Assembly: GCF_003573695.1 (NCBI RefSeq)
Contig: NC_039362.1
Span: 12,503,402 to 12,567,401 of the forward strand
Reading direction: 5' to 3'
Source: Papaver somniferum
Lineage: Eukaryota; Streptophyta; Magnoliopsida; Ranunculales; Papaveraceae
DNA: 64,000 bases
Shown here: positions 45,761 through 56,156 of the stretch, in pieces
Layout of the letters: every line of letters begins with the position of its first letter
Position numbering within the stretch: the stretch's first letter is position 1
Position numbers and translations under genes: made by a program
Notes under the pieces: model-generated
Seen by the model: only the letters and a program-made list of their open reading frames with translations
The model's database searches: none
What the model was told of the DNA's origin: nothing

Positions 45761-47830
45761 AGTGCCTTGAGGAATAAGGGCTTAATCTCTCCCGTGAGAG
45801 TTGAACTCTGTCTATAGGGTTTAAATGACACTTTTTTTCCCTTATCCAAATTTCACCATCTACAATGTCCCAATATTATTTTTGCAAAATGACAAGATGT
45901 ATATTAATGTATGATTTTGTATTACCATACTGTAATTTATATTTGCTTTGGAAACTTTTTTTCTGTAAATATTGGAACATGTATTGTCTGACCCCGAAAT
46001 ATAAAAGTCATGGATCTGTCACTATCATGGTAGTTGATAGTTGATAGATGATAAATGATTTGATGAAGTTGTGATTGATTAATGAATTTAGTGATTTTGT
46101 TGTGTTTGATGGTGTCTCAGTGATCAATGGTATTCATATCCAGTAGTTGATGATGAAGTAGTTGAGTTGTGGTGACGACGATGATTGATGGAAGAGTGTG
46201 AGTTTAAGTTTTGGCATTAAAGTTGAGGGGTATCACAAAGGGAACATTATCTATAAACCCTTAGTATAAGACCCATTGAAAAATACTCTTTCTAACTTAA
46301 AATATACCCCAAGCTTATAGTAAGTTAGAAACCTGAAACACAAGATTACAAAATTATCCTTTTATAAAAACCACCGTAGCTGTTACTTACCGCTAAATAT
46401 GTCATCCATTTTCATTTTATTTTTCTGTTTCTCTCCATCTCATTTTCTCTCTCTCACTTTCTTTCCCAAAAAACCAAATCAGATCCAAAGACAAATGAAA
46501 TCAATTAAAATAAACACCAAAAAAAACAGGAGATTATTATTTTTACATGATCTACAAGATCAAATCTGACTGAAAAACACATAAAAAAAGAAAAACGAGA
46601 AAATTAGGTATTGGGGAATCGATTTTCCAAAATTGGGTTACTGTGGAGCTTCAACAACAACATTTTGAAGATTAAATCAAAGGTAAACAATGATCTCGTA
46701 TCTCAATTCAGCTTATGTTTCATTTGAATTCGATTTTTAGGGTTCGGTACATGATTTATCTTCAAAAATCTGTTTGATCTATCGATATTGATGTATATTT
46801 CAAATAGATGTAGTTTTTTCATACTGTTATTGATTTGTGTTAATTCATGCTAATTTTATTTGATTTAAAGCATGCATGCAATAGTAAACAACAAAATCAG
46901 ATGCTTCTGTTGGTGTTAAGAAATCAACGGCTTCCCTTGGTGTTAAGAAATTATAAAAGTTAAAAAAAGGTTTACTGGTTTACTTGTTTTTGTTCAACTT
47001 CTTAGTGATTTTGTTTCATTTATTGATCTTAATTCATTTACTGTGTTGAATAAGTAGTATTGTTGAACTTGTGGATGTCTTTCTTGAATGGTCTAGGTGT
47101 AAGAGAAGTAGCAGGTGGTTATATATGGAGCACAATTTGTGCTTTGGCTCCAGGATTGAAAACAAACTGTACTAGTTTCCTTCAGTATTGGAAACAACTT
47201 GTTATAGTTGTTCCCGGTTTTGGAGACAAGTTGTGCTGGTTGGTTACATTTCTGAAGACAATTTATGCTAATTTTTATAATTTAACTATTTCTTTTGGTC
47301 AAAATAGAATAAAAAAAAAGATGAAGAAATCATCAAAAGCAAAGGGTTCCCACACAAACATTCAATTTACCAGTTTATTTTGTTGTTAAAATTAATAGGT
47401 TGATAATCTACGAAGAAGCATAACATTTGTCTCATCGTTATAATTAACCTTTACTTATAGCTTGCCAAAAGAATGAATCTGGCAACAATTCATAGAATCA
47501 AGATTGAACTAGAAAACACGAAGTCATCCCACATATAGTACTGTTAGAGTATATCTCCATGTGTTTTGGAGTAGGCGAAAGTATAGCAAATAATGGTAGA
47601 AAGATCTAACAATGCTGGCAGCAATTAGGTTTTTCCATTAACGTCAAGTAAGTTTCTCACATAGTTGAATCAACAGCTGGCGGTAAATAGTTTTCTTTTC
47701 AATTCTTCTTTTTTGATACCAAATTAGCATAAGAATGAATGTAACTAAATTGATATCTTGTATCTATTAATTACATTGCAAGAACGTGGATTCGGCTCTT
47801 CTTACACAATTATGTCATGTCTAAGTGTGC

Positions 47831-47943
47831 AGCCACCAAGTCTGGATCGTTTTCGTGAATTTGTAAGTAGATACCCGAGGAGAGAAGATGATTATGAAAG
47901 AAATGCATGCCCTCCTGCAGAAAGACACGGTAATAAAAAATAG
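47831..47943 (+). pseudogene. Possible gene or exon fragment, unidentified
   Basis: A frame in this part of the spacer (open from 47758) ends in PSLDRFREFVSRYPRREDDY and a Cys-Pro-rich, basic tail before a stop at 47941-47943. The composition is unlike the flanking AT-rich sequence and looks like a real, basic eukaryotic protein tail. An acceptor-like GTGCAG ends at 47833 directly before the CCACCAAGT codons. The family was not recognised. It could be a captured host exon inside a transposon or a chance frame. Confidence 0.25.
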
Positions 47944-48259
47944 AAAGAATACCCGAGGGATGACACAGATGCATATGATGATTTAATGTGTTTAAGTTTG
48001 TTAAGTTATAGAAATGACATTAGTGAGTACTCCATTAAAAATAAGGTTTTTCTTTTATTAGATTCGTGTCTGTTGAATGACACTCTAAACAAATGTTATA
48101 TGAATTGACATATTATATAAAATTATTGAATCACTATGATGCATTGCAGCATATTATTTTAAAATTAATGAATCACTATGATGCATTGCAGCATACAGGC
48201 TTGTGGAGATATCTTAAATATACAAACAGACACATGCAAATTATTTATTCAGTTTCAAA

Positions 48260-48860
48260 TCAACTAGCTTAAGTTGGCTCCAAAAATGGAGACAACTAGG
48301 TTAAGTTGGCTCCAAAAATAGGGGTCAACTTGCTTAAGTTGGATCTGAAATCTGAAGTGCGGGTATAAGTGGAGACAACTAAGCCAAGTTGTATCGAAAA
48401 AATATAGAGAAATTAAAATCAACTTTCTTAAGTTGGCTCCAAAAGAGGGGTCAACTATCATTAAGTTGCCCCAAAAATCTGGAGTCCATAATACAAGTTG
48501 GCTTTAAAAGTGAAGCGAACTAGCTCAAGTTGGCTCCAAAATAATACAAATGTGCAGTTACTATATCAAAACTCTTTTTACGATCAAACACATATTACAC
48601 AGTCGGTATGCCATCATAAACCATATAGGTACACTTCATTTAAAGGAAAAAAAGATCCGTTATAGTGGAACATGAAACTCAACTAGTATGAATTGTCAAA
48701 AAGCATGCCAAAAACACATCCAAAAATAATGGAGGTAGCTAGCCCAAGGTGTATCCAACTATGGAGGGAACTATCCCAAGTCATCTTTAGATACACGGAG
48801 GCAAGTAGCATAAGTTGTCTCCAAATCTGGAGGAAACTAGTATGAATTTTCTCCAACAAT
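48260..48860. repeat. Array of about 32-bp hairpin-like units
   Basis: AAGTTGG-type landmarks occur at 48271, 48303, 48336, 48386, 48430, 48463, 48495 and 48527, mostly 32-33 bases apart, with further degenerate units at 48730-48860. The clearest unit, AGTTGGCTCC AAAAAT GGAGACAACT, can fold with a stem of about ten pairs. Inverted relatives lie at 47145-47240. Confidence 0.75.
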
Positions 48861-48878
48861 ATGTATACACAAAATGAG

Positions 48879-48948
48879 TGAATCTGGCATTAACCAAACA
48901 CACATCTCCAGACGTGGAGTCAGTCTGCTACCATTGCACCACAGATTC
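48879..48948 (-). pseudogene. tRNA-Trp-like sequence, degenerate
   Basis: The minus strand reads GAATCTGTGGTGCAATGGTA, then GCAGACTGACTCCACG, and ends in CAGATTCA. It closely follows plant tRNA-Trp (GTGGCGCAATGGTAGCG..., anticodon loop CTCCA). The acceptor stem GAATCTG/CAGATTC pairs fully and the D arm is good. The anticodon stem has mismatches, one base is missing before it, and the T arm does not pair and lacks TTCGA. It is therefore a tRNA-Trp pseudogene or the head of a tRNA-derived SINE rather than a working tRNA. Confidence 0.55.
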
Positions 48949-49036
48949 GTCTTGAGTGTCTTTAATAATATAAACAAGAAAAACATTCATAACAAGAAAA
49001 CAAAAAAATCAGTTTCATTCTTAAAAAGCAGCATAA

Positions 49037-50578
49037 TGATACACGTATTTATGTGTCTAATATATATCTCAATTGTATATAGTGTTAGTGCTCGATTTTG
49101 TACTTATTTGGTTATTTTATTTATTTGTAAGTGTTTTTGGAAAAATAAGGTTTTGCGGCGAAATTGGCTAAAAATGTGGCATTTGGACCTCCGTAGATAT
49201 CATACCGTAAATGCCCCAGAAATACCCCGGAGGAACCCCGAAAAAGTGTGGAAAACATCCCAGAAAAATTATTAAAGGCACCCAAGTTTTGGTTATTTCC
49301 ACCCCAAGAATTTTATTTCAACCCCACTTGCTATTCGCACCCCTGAACTGGATAGGGGGACACCATCTTCAAAATTCAAATACTGAAAATTGGCGGGAAA
49401 GTTTTGGCAGCGAAGAACAGAATTCTGGGTTCGAATCATCGGGCAGTTTTAAAGAGATTCAACACTGGAAACGATTGGGCTAGACTTGCTAGAGCAAAAC
49501 AGGGTTAGTATGAGCAATTGGGTCGAACGTATTGGGTTAGACAGGCCGGAAAAAGGAAACAGAGGAGGAAGAATAATACGGGTTCTGATGAGTTTCAAAA
49601 ATAGAGCTACGTCTGAGATAAGGCAAGATATCCATCCCTAAAGATACATATCTATATACGGAAGAGTTTAGGGTAAGTTGGGAAGCAGATAAACGTGTAT
49701 AAAATATTTTGGAAAGTGGAGAAATCCGAAACTTTCTGCCTAAGAAAAGAGAGAATCAAATCGATTTTTAGGGATTCTGTTAGCTATATAAAGGTTGGTT
49801 CAAGTCATAAGAGGCATCAGTTACACTTAGGAGAAGTTTAGAACCTCAGAGAAACCAAAAAAATCAAGTTGAAGGAATAGGGTTCTGCTGCTGCTGTTAC
49901 CGCCGGAGAAGAAGAAGAACATAAGACGCGTGAGAAACTGTCGCAAACTTGTATCGTTCTTCCACCGCAGAAAATACATATCGTTTATGAACAGCTTTTC
50001 TCCTGCAGTCTCAGAAACCCTTTACCAATCATTTTGTCTTCTGTTTTAGACCTTCAGCAACTACAGTGTATTCTTTTACTCTTTTAATCAACTTTTGAGC
50101 TATAAACATGTATTTTGAGAAAGTGATTAATATGAGGAGCTAAATCCCTTAGCCGAGGCAACGGAGGAAGCCATTGTTTCATGAAAAGTGGTATAATTCT
50201 ATTTTAATTATTTATTACAATTATTTTACATGATTATTTGTATAGAACTATTATAGAAAAATTATTTTTATTGAGTAGTTGTGAATTTTTTTGATGAAGC
50301 ATGATTGGTTTTAAAACTTTTGATGTTTCATGCTTTCTGATTACAACTATTACTTCAAAAATAAATTGAGTCAAAATATTAGAATCACATTAAAATAAAG
50401 AATTGCATAAATATTGATTAGAATTTATCATTTAATTGGTCAATGGTGGAATCCAAAGTCTTGGTATTTCCTTATTATTTTTAAAACAACTCTATTTAAT
50501 TTTCGAAAATCCTTCACAAGTCCGAGTTGAACGAACTCTACTTATCACCTTTTACAACAACTTTAAAATTTACACCCA
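49037..50578 (+). repeat. 5' LTR of TE7
   Basis: About 1542 bp, starting TGATACACGTATTTATGTG (three changes from the family form) and ending ...AATTTACACCCA, followed by ATTTTTGGCGCCG. Confidence 0.85.
49795..49803 (+). promoter_or_regulatory. TATA box of the TE7 5' LTR
   Basis: TATATAAAG. The 3' LTR copy reads TATATCAAG near 56925, so that box has been damaged. Confidence 0.55.
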
Positions 50579-50579
50579 A

Positions 50580-50600
50580 TTTTTGGCGCCGCCAACGGGG
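50580..50600 (+). other. Primer binding site of TE7
   Basis: TTTTTGGCGCCGCCAACGGGG, the clearest Athila/Tat-type primer site in the window, one base after the LTR. Confidence 0.75.
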
Positions 50601-50780
50601 TCCTGTTTTTAGGGTTTTAGATTTATTTTTTATTTTTTGTTCTTCTTTACGCGTTTGGTACTTTACTATTTTTTTTCAGATTTGGAGCTAAATGGAAGAA
50701 AAAAAAAGTGCTACAAAAGGAAAGCATCGCCAAATAAGGAAAAAAAGAGGAGTCCAAATGAGTGAAGAAGAAGATTTTTG

Positions 50781-50812
50781 TATATATATATTATATATAT
50801 ATATATATATAT
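50781..50812. repeat. AT dinucleotide run in the TE7 leader
   Basis: TA/AT repeat of about 30 bases, interrupted once. It lies in the U-rich stretch of the leader. Confidence 0.9.
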
Positions 50813-50965
50813 TTTTAGAATTTTTTATTTTTTTTAGAAATTGTATTAGGGTTTATTATTACTTTTGTAATTTTTCTTTATTTTTGGACTTTTGGACTTT
50901 GGACATTATTTTTATTTTTATATACCCTAAGGAAGGGTATCCGTAAATATATAAATTGTTTGCAG

Positions 50966-51074
50966 AGAAGGAGGACAATTACGATATTCTCTCTGCACCT
51001 TGGGTTCGTACACTGACATTGGAGTCGGTGGCCCAAGTCGACTACAACCGAGTCATCCCCGTCTGGAACGGGAG
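50966..51074 (+). other. Candidate leader mini-exon of TE7
   Basis: 109 bases between TTTGCAG and GGGAG|GTAAG. One frame (KEDNYDILSAPWVRTLTL...) stays open across the whole block in this copy. The candidate downstream acceptor is TGTATGCCAG ending at 51665, giving a putative 591-base intron. Confidence 0.45.
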
Positions 51075-51665
51075 GTAAGAATCTGAACACTCGCGAATCC
51101 CCTGTCAGCGAGTTACTGTATTCCTTAAGGTGCATATCTGTTGAGGACTGGATACTAACATTTAATTTCCTAGTAAAGGGAAAAGCCTGGCCATACAAGA
51201 TAAGGGTTCGGATTTCATCACCGTTCTCTTCTTGCTCGCTTTAGGAAAACGATACCAAACGCGTACCCAAGCCTAAAATTTGAATCGAACAAGACCGATA
51301 GGGTAACGAGCTTGGTAGGAAAATCGTTCGAAAAATATTGGTCGCTCTTTAAGCATACTTTGAAGTTCATGATGGTTATTGTAAGTTGAAGCATACCGCC
51401 TTGTAATGCCAGTGAGGCCTTGGGTATCAAAGCTCCATTGAGCTTCCCTCGCCTCTTTTTCTCTTACATTAACTCAGATTGATTCCAGAGAGGTGTGCTC
51501 AAATTGAAACGAATTACCTTTCGAAAAGATAGAAGCTGGTCTAGAAACAATCTAAGTGGAGCCATCATGCTTTTTGTTTGCTAGAAATCAATAGGTTTGA
51601 TTTGGTTGAGTCAGCCTTGCTTTGTGATTGCTTAGAACTCCCTTCCATATTCTTTTGTATGCCAG

Positions 51666-52966
51666 AACGTAAAAAGAGACGCTTTAGGTCGATTCATTAG
51701 GGAAGAAACTAGTAGTTCTAAGAATCTTGATTACCTTAACTTAGAGAGTCCTGTTTTTGAAAGGTCCGGTTTTGAACGTACGAATTTTACTGAGGAGAGA
51801 ATTCCTAATACTCCGATAGCTCCAGAAATGGCAACTTTGAAAGCGTTATTGAATCCGACTAGGACTACTCGTCCGTCATGTATTAAGTTAGATGACACGG
51901 AGGCAACCTATGAATTGAAACCTGGGACCTTACAGATGCTCCCAGTATTTTTAGGGAAAGAAAGTGAAAACCCCTATTTCCATCTTAGGGATTTTGAGGA
52001 AATTTATAGTACCCTAAGAATTAGAGGCTTAGATGATGATGCTTTGAAACTTAGGTTATTCCCTTTTTCTATGAAAGATAAAGCCAAATTTTGTCTATAC
52101 AGTTTGACTTCCGAGTCAATTGAAACATATGAACAACTTACATATGCCTTTTACAACAAGTTTTTCCCTAGGCACAAAACATCATCTATTAGGACACAAA
52201 TCTGTACATTTTCACAACAAGAGGAAGAATCTTTGTATAAGTATTTGGAAAGTTTCAATGATTTATATCACAGTGTCCTCATCATGGTTTATAAAAGGTT
52301 AGGCTAGTTCAGATCCTTTATGAGGGTTTAGATTATTCGACAACAACCATGGTAGAGTTCTTGTGCACTGGTGGGTAAGAAAACCAAACTGTCGATGCGG
52401 CGATCGAATTTTTTAATGACATCGCCGATAAAACCCGTCAATGGGAAAATAGTAGGGAACCCAAGAAAACAATTCTTCTAAATAGAGGAAATGTCCATAG
52501 GGTAGAAGGATCTTATGAGTCAGATGCCAAAATTGTTGCTATAGCAAAGAGGTTAGAATCTTTAGAATTGGGTCATACTAGTGGTAGAGTGGAACCTTTT
52601 TGGGAAGGCCAGAATACTGAAGAGAAAGTCAATGCTCTTTATAATAACACTAGATTTGAGAACCGTCAAAAATTTGACCCATATTCAGAAACCTATAATC
52701 CTGGTTGGAGAAACCATCCGAACCTCTCATGGTTTAAGGACCAAAATCAAGGTCATATTAGTAACTCGAATACTTCCCCAGGTTTTGGGTATACTAAGAA
52801 TCCTTCAGGACTAGCTCAGAATCAGTCTGATAAGAAAATTTCAACTTTAGAAGAAACTCTCATATCGTTTATTCGAAACATTGATAGGATTCATCAATCA
52901 CTTTCACAGAGCATGGAAGAAAGTAAAAATATTAGCCAGTCTATTTCTCAGGCTATATCTGAGTAG
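51666..52966 (+). pseudogene. TE7 gag, broken
   Basis: From the proposed acceptor an open frame runs NVKRDALGRFIREE..., into MATLKALLNPTRTTRPSCIK at 51828, ENPYFHLRDFEEIYSTLRI, LRLFPFSMKDKAKFCLYSLT and YNKFFPRHKTSSIR, the gag/capsid domain. A shift near 52270 ends it at 52305-52307. The gag sequence then continues (LVQILYEGLDYSTTTMVEF) with a TAA near 52377, then IAKRLESLELGHTSGR and RFENRQKFDPYSETYNPGWR, to a TAG at 52964-52966. No zinc knuckle is seen. The conserved codons before 51828 show that the first Met at 51828 is not the original start. Confidence 0.85.
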
Positions 52967-54146
52967 AAAACCCAGGTTAGTTTGATGAATGAGTCTTTGA
53001 GAGAAAAAGGTAAGTTCCCTAGTCAAACACAACCCAACCCTAGAGGAGGATTTCATGAAATAGGTGCAAAACCATCACATCAGCTGAATGCTATTAGAAC
53101 CCTTACAAGTGGTAAAGTTATAGGAAACAAGGTAACCATGCTCGATAGTGAGCATACTGTAGTTCACCCCTCAGGACCATCCATAGCTGAAGAGACTGAT
53201 AAAGTTTCTGATGATGCTGATTCGGTTCCTGAGAGGCCTTATTTTATGGCAAGAGCCCCATTTCCCCAGCTATTAGTACCAACAAAAAGTGAATCCAACT
53301 TTAATGACATAATGGAGGTTTTTAAGAAAGTTACCATAAACCTTCTGTTACTAGAAGCAATTAGGAAACTAACGGCTTATGCCAAGTTCCTTAAAGATAT
53401 GCGTACCCGAAAGCGAAATCTTAGTGTCCCTAAAAAAGCCTTTTTAGCTAGTCATGTAAGTTCGATTATTAAGAACACCACAACTCCTAAGTATAAAGAC
53501 CCAGGTGCCCCTAACATTGCTTGCACAATGGGAAAATACCGGGTAGAAAAATCTTTACTTGACTTAGGAGCCAGTGTGAATTTACTGCCATACCATGTTT
53601 ACTTAAAGCTAGGACTTGGTGAATTGAAACCTACCAAGATAACACTTCAGTTAGCTGATAGGTCCATTAAAATTCCTCGTGGTGTGATAGAGGATGTTCT
53701 TATTGAGGTCTACAAGTTTATTTATCAATTTCGTGGTCCTAGATACCCAACATGTCCCCGACCCATAGAACCAGATACTTGTGATTTTAGGTCGCCCATT
53801 CTTAGATACGTCTAATGCGATCATAAACTGTCGAAATGGTATCATGAATCTATCTTTTGGTAATATGACTATGGAGCTGAATATTTTTAATTTAAATAAG
53901 CTACATTCTGAGCTAGATAATACATGTATTGAAGAGGTGAACATGATAGGAACCTTAGTTCAGGAGTCATTACCAAACATCGTTTCGGAAGATCCGTTAG
54001 AAAGTTGTCTATCCCATTTTAGCTTGGATTTCGACGATGATAGCAACATTGAACAAGTAAATGCTCTGTTGGATTCTATTCCTATGTTAGATATTGATAT
54101 ATGGAATGCTAGGTTCGAACCATTACTAGCTTTTGAGTCTACTTAA
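52967..54146 (+). pseudogene. TE7 aspartic protease
   Basis: The first frame (52982-53815, 277 codons) includes NDIMEVFKKVTINLLLLEAI, YAKFLKDMRTRKRN and the catalytic SLLDLGASVNLLPYHVYLKL (Asp194), then LQLADRSIKIPRGVIEDV. A one-base shift near 53730 scrambles the next 25 codons. The correct frame is regained at 53781 with ILGRPFLDTSNAIINCRNG and runs to 54146 through a linker like that of TE4 (DPLESCLSHFSLDFDDD). The protease fold is otherwise complete. Confidence 0.88.
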
Positions 54147-54172
54147 TACCTTGTTTAAAAGGGATTCCTAAA

Positions 54173-54787
54173 GTGGACCCTAAATATGCACTTTTAGGCA
54201 CACCCGAGTCTTTTCCTGTGATTATAGCTTCCGATTTGGATAGTGATCAGGAGAATAGGCCAGAGACCGTGCCTCAAGAAAATAAGGAAGCTTTAGAGTG
54301 GACCATACCAGATACGAAGCAAGTAGAGCATGAACCACCTGATTATAACTTAGAGAAAGCAATTGACCTTTTTCAAGAACCCGATGGTCTAGAAATTAGG
54401 AATATTGTGACTCGTCTATGTGGAGGCACCCAAAATTCTAAGTTTGGGGATAGTGATCATTAATTATCCCCATCAGAAGTGCCTAACTTGGGTCTTGATC
54501 CTAGTGCATTTGAGGTTTTACTTGATTCTATTCAGAATCCACAACCCGATTCTCCTGATACTGTCCAGGAGAAAATCCATATATTAGAAACCCGTTTTTC
54601 GGATGAATATGTTTGTCAATACATTCATATGAAGCCCAAGTGGGCACCTCAGCTAAATCCAGTTGTCTTAAGAGAAACTTTAGATCAGGTTGTGCTCTGT
54701 ATGCTCATTTTTTTGATCCTGGGCGTTTGTCTCATATTAGTGGAAGTTTTATTTGGCTTTGTTGACCCACAGTTGTTTCGACTATAG
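54173..54787 (+). pseudogene. TE7 linker fused to the 3' ORF (membrane helix plus DPQLFRL)
   Basis: One reading frame, broken by a single TAA at 54461-54463, joins the protease-RT linker to the 3' ORF. The first part ends the pol similarity at KEALEWTIPD, the spot where TE4 continues into RT. After that come unrelated codons (DYNLEKAIDLFQEPDGLEI). The second part (54479-54787) starts MPNLGLDPSAFEVLLDSI, has EKIHILETRF, a strong hydrophobic helix at residues 71-93 (VVLCMLIFLILGVCLILVEV) and ends LFGFVDPQLFRL. It shows that RT, RNase H and integrase were removed and the 3' ORF placed in frame with the protease. Function is unknown. Confidence 0.6.
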
Positions 54788-56156
54788 ATTTATGATTTGC
54801 TAGGGTAATTATCATTGTGTGGTACTTGTGTCCGGCTGAATACTTTAAAGTTGGCACCATTCTCATGCAACCAGGTAATATCTTTCCTTAAATCTTTCAC
54901 TTCAAATGGTAACAGTTTCTCCTTGTTCATGCTTTTAATTTTATCTTAAGAACATTGAAGACAATGTTAGATTTAAGTTTGGGGTTATGGGAGAAACTTT
55001 TTAGTTTCACAATAAATAAACTCCAGATCTTAGAAATTTATGCCTATTAAGGATGGCATTAACCAATCTAAGTGGATGGAAGCATTTTTATTTTAGGAGT
55101 TGAGGGACCAATCTGACTAGATGGAAACATCTAAGGAGTCTATTCATAAAAGCACAGAGCTCAGGTGTTAGACATAACATGATAGTTTCGCCATATCTCG
55201 TTGAGTCAAATCTGTTTATACTTTATTTACTTTTTAAACTATGTTTCTCTAGGTGATTAGGTGGGGCTCACGATTCAAGTTGTTACCGCTGCTAGGGTGA
55301 AATAGAGTGATTGAGATAAAAAAAAAATTGGACCAGACCAATAGACCAATCAGAATAAATATTAACACTTGGAGAGTAACATGTGTGTGTTCTTCCTGTC
55401 TCCATCGCCTAAACAAGCGTGGAATGCAGGATCCACGAGAATTACCATGTAATCTGCTGACAAGAAGCATGCGCTTGATCCACAAGATCTAATCATGTTT
55501 TTAGTTCTTAAATAAATGTGTGTTCAATAAAGTCGACCATTGGTACCCTTGTATATGCCAGTTGTGTTGACCTAGATTTAGGATTATTGACCACTGGTTC
55601 CCTTGTATATGCCAGTGAGTTGATATTAGTCAGATTATCTCAGTTATTTAGGATAAGTTTATTTTGGCAGTGGCCTTCAGACATATATCAGAAACACCGT
55701 TCACCTAGTCAACATCAAAACCATCTATATTTTTCTATATTCATCTCTTAATATATCCATGTGATTTGTTGACTCCGAATATGATGTCCATTGTGAAACT
55801 ATCTTAGTAGAGCTCTGTCACTTATATATGAATTTTAGTATACTTGGGTGCAAACTCGTATACAACAATTGGAATTTCGCATCAGGGACTTCCTCTTATA
55901 ATTAATAAGTATGCCAACCAAGGAGGTTTTTTAGTGCTTCCCAAGGTCTTGCGTAGACAGTTAGGGTCTGAAGTAAAGATTTTGTGAGTATATAAGCCCT
56001 CCCGAGACTATAACTCGGACGCTAGGGCCACCTAGGGGTTTAAAGGCTTATTGCATACGCTAAATTCAATCGACAATGACTGCGAAAAGTGAGTTAGGAT
56101 TTTATTTTGTAGTTTTGATTTGCTCGGGACTAGCAAATAATAAATTTGGGGGTATT
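54788..56156 (+). other. Non-coding 3' region of TE7
   Basis: Collinear with TE2: AACATTGAAGACAATGTTAG then the AAGTTTGGGG tract at 54975-54984, two 'ccttgtatatgcc' blocks near 55550 and 55605, and the terminal AATTTGGGGG tract at 56143-56152. A roughly 140-base insertion relative to TE2 lies at about 55360-55510. Confidence 0.7.

Larger units (their letters stand above)
44175..45857 (-). repeat. LTR A, minus strand, second locus
   Basis: On the minus strand it begins near 45857 (TAGATGGTGAAATTTGG) and ends near 44175. It shares with the plus-strand copy at 3340-3390 the block AGGGTTTTGGTCTGGCGGTC and a CTCCGCACGA block. A TATA box (TATAAATA, minus) lies near 44433-44440. It is only about 1.7 kb because it lacks the 195-bp array. 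Confidence 0.7.
45858..49036. other. Spacer with repeats, no supported intact gene
   Basis: About 46246-46400 resembles a non-coding dispersed repeat. 46400-46700 is CT-rich followed by A-rich and looks like a plant 5' leader with a donor-like AAAG|GTAAAC at about 46680, but no coding exon follows. 47130-47260 and 48260-48870 hold related hairpin repeats. A tRNA-like sequence lies at 48879-48948. The open frame at 47060-47389 is largely made of the repeat and was not accepted. Confidence 0.45.

Noticed and set aside
46400..46700. CT-rich stretch resembling a plant gene's 5' leader with a splice donor
   Set aside because: No coding exon can be found downstream before the repeat array, so a gene call is not supported.
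47060..47389. 109-codon open frame
   Set aside because: Its middle is made of the hairpin repeat (AACTTGT/GGAGACAAG words) and the rest is AT-rich. No protein-like conservation or motif.
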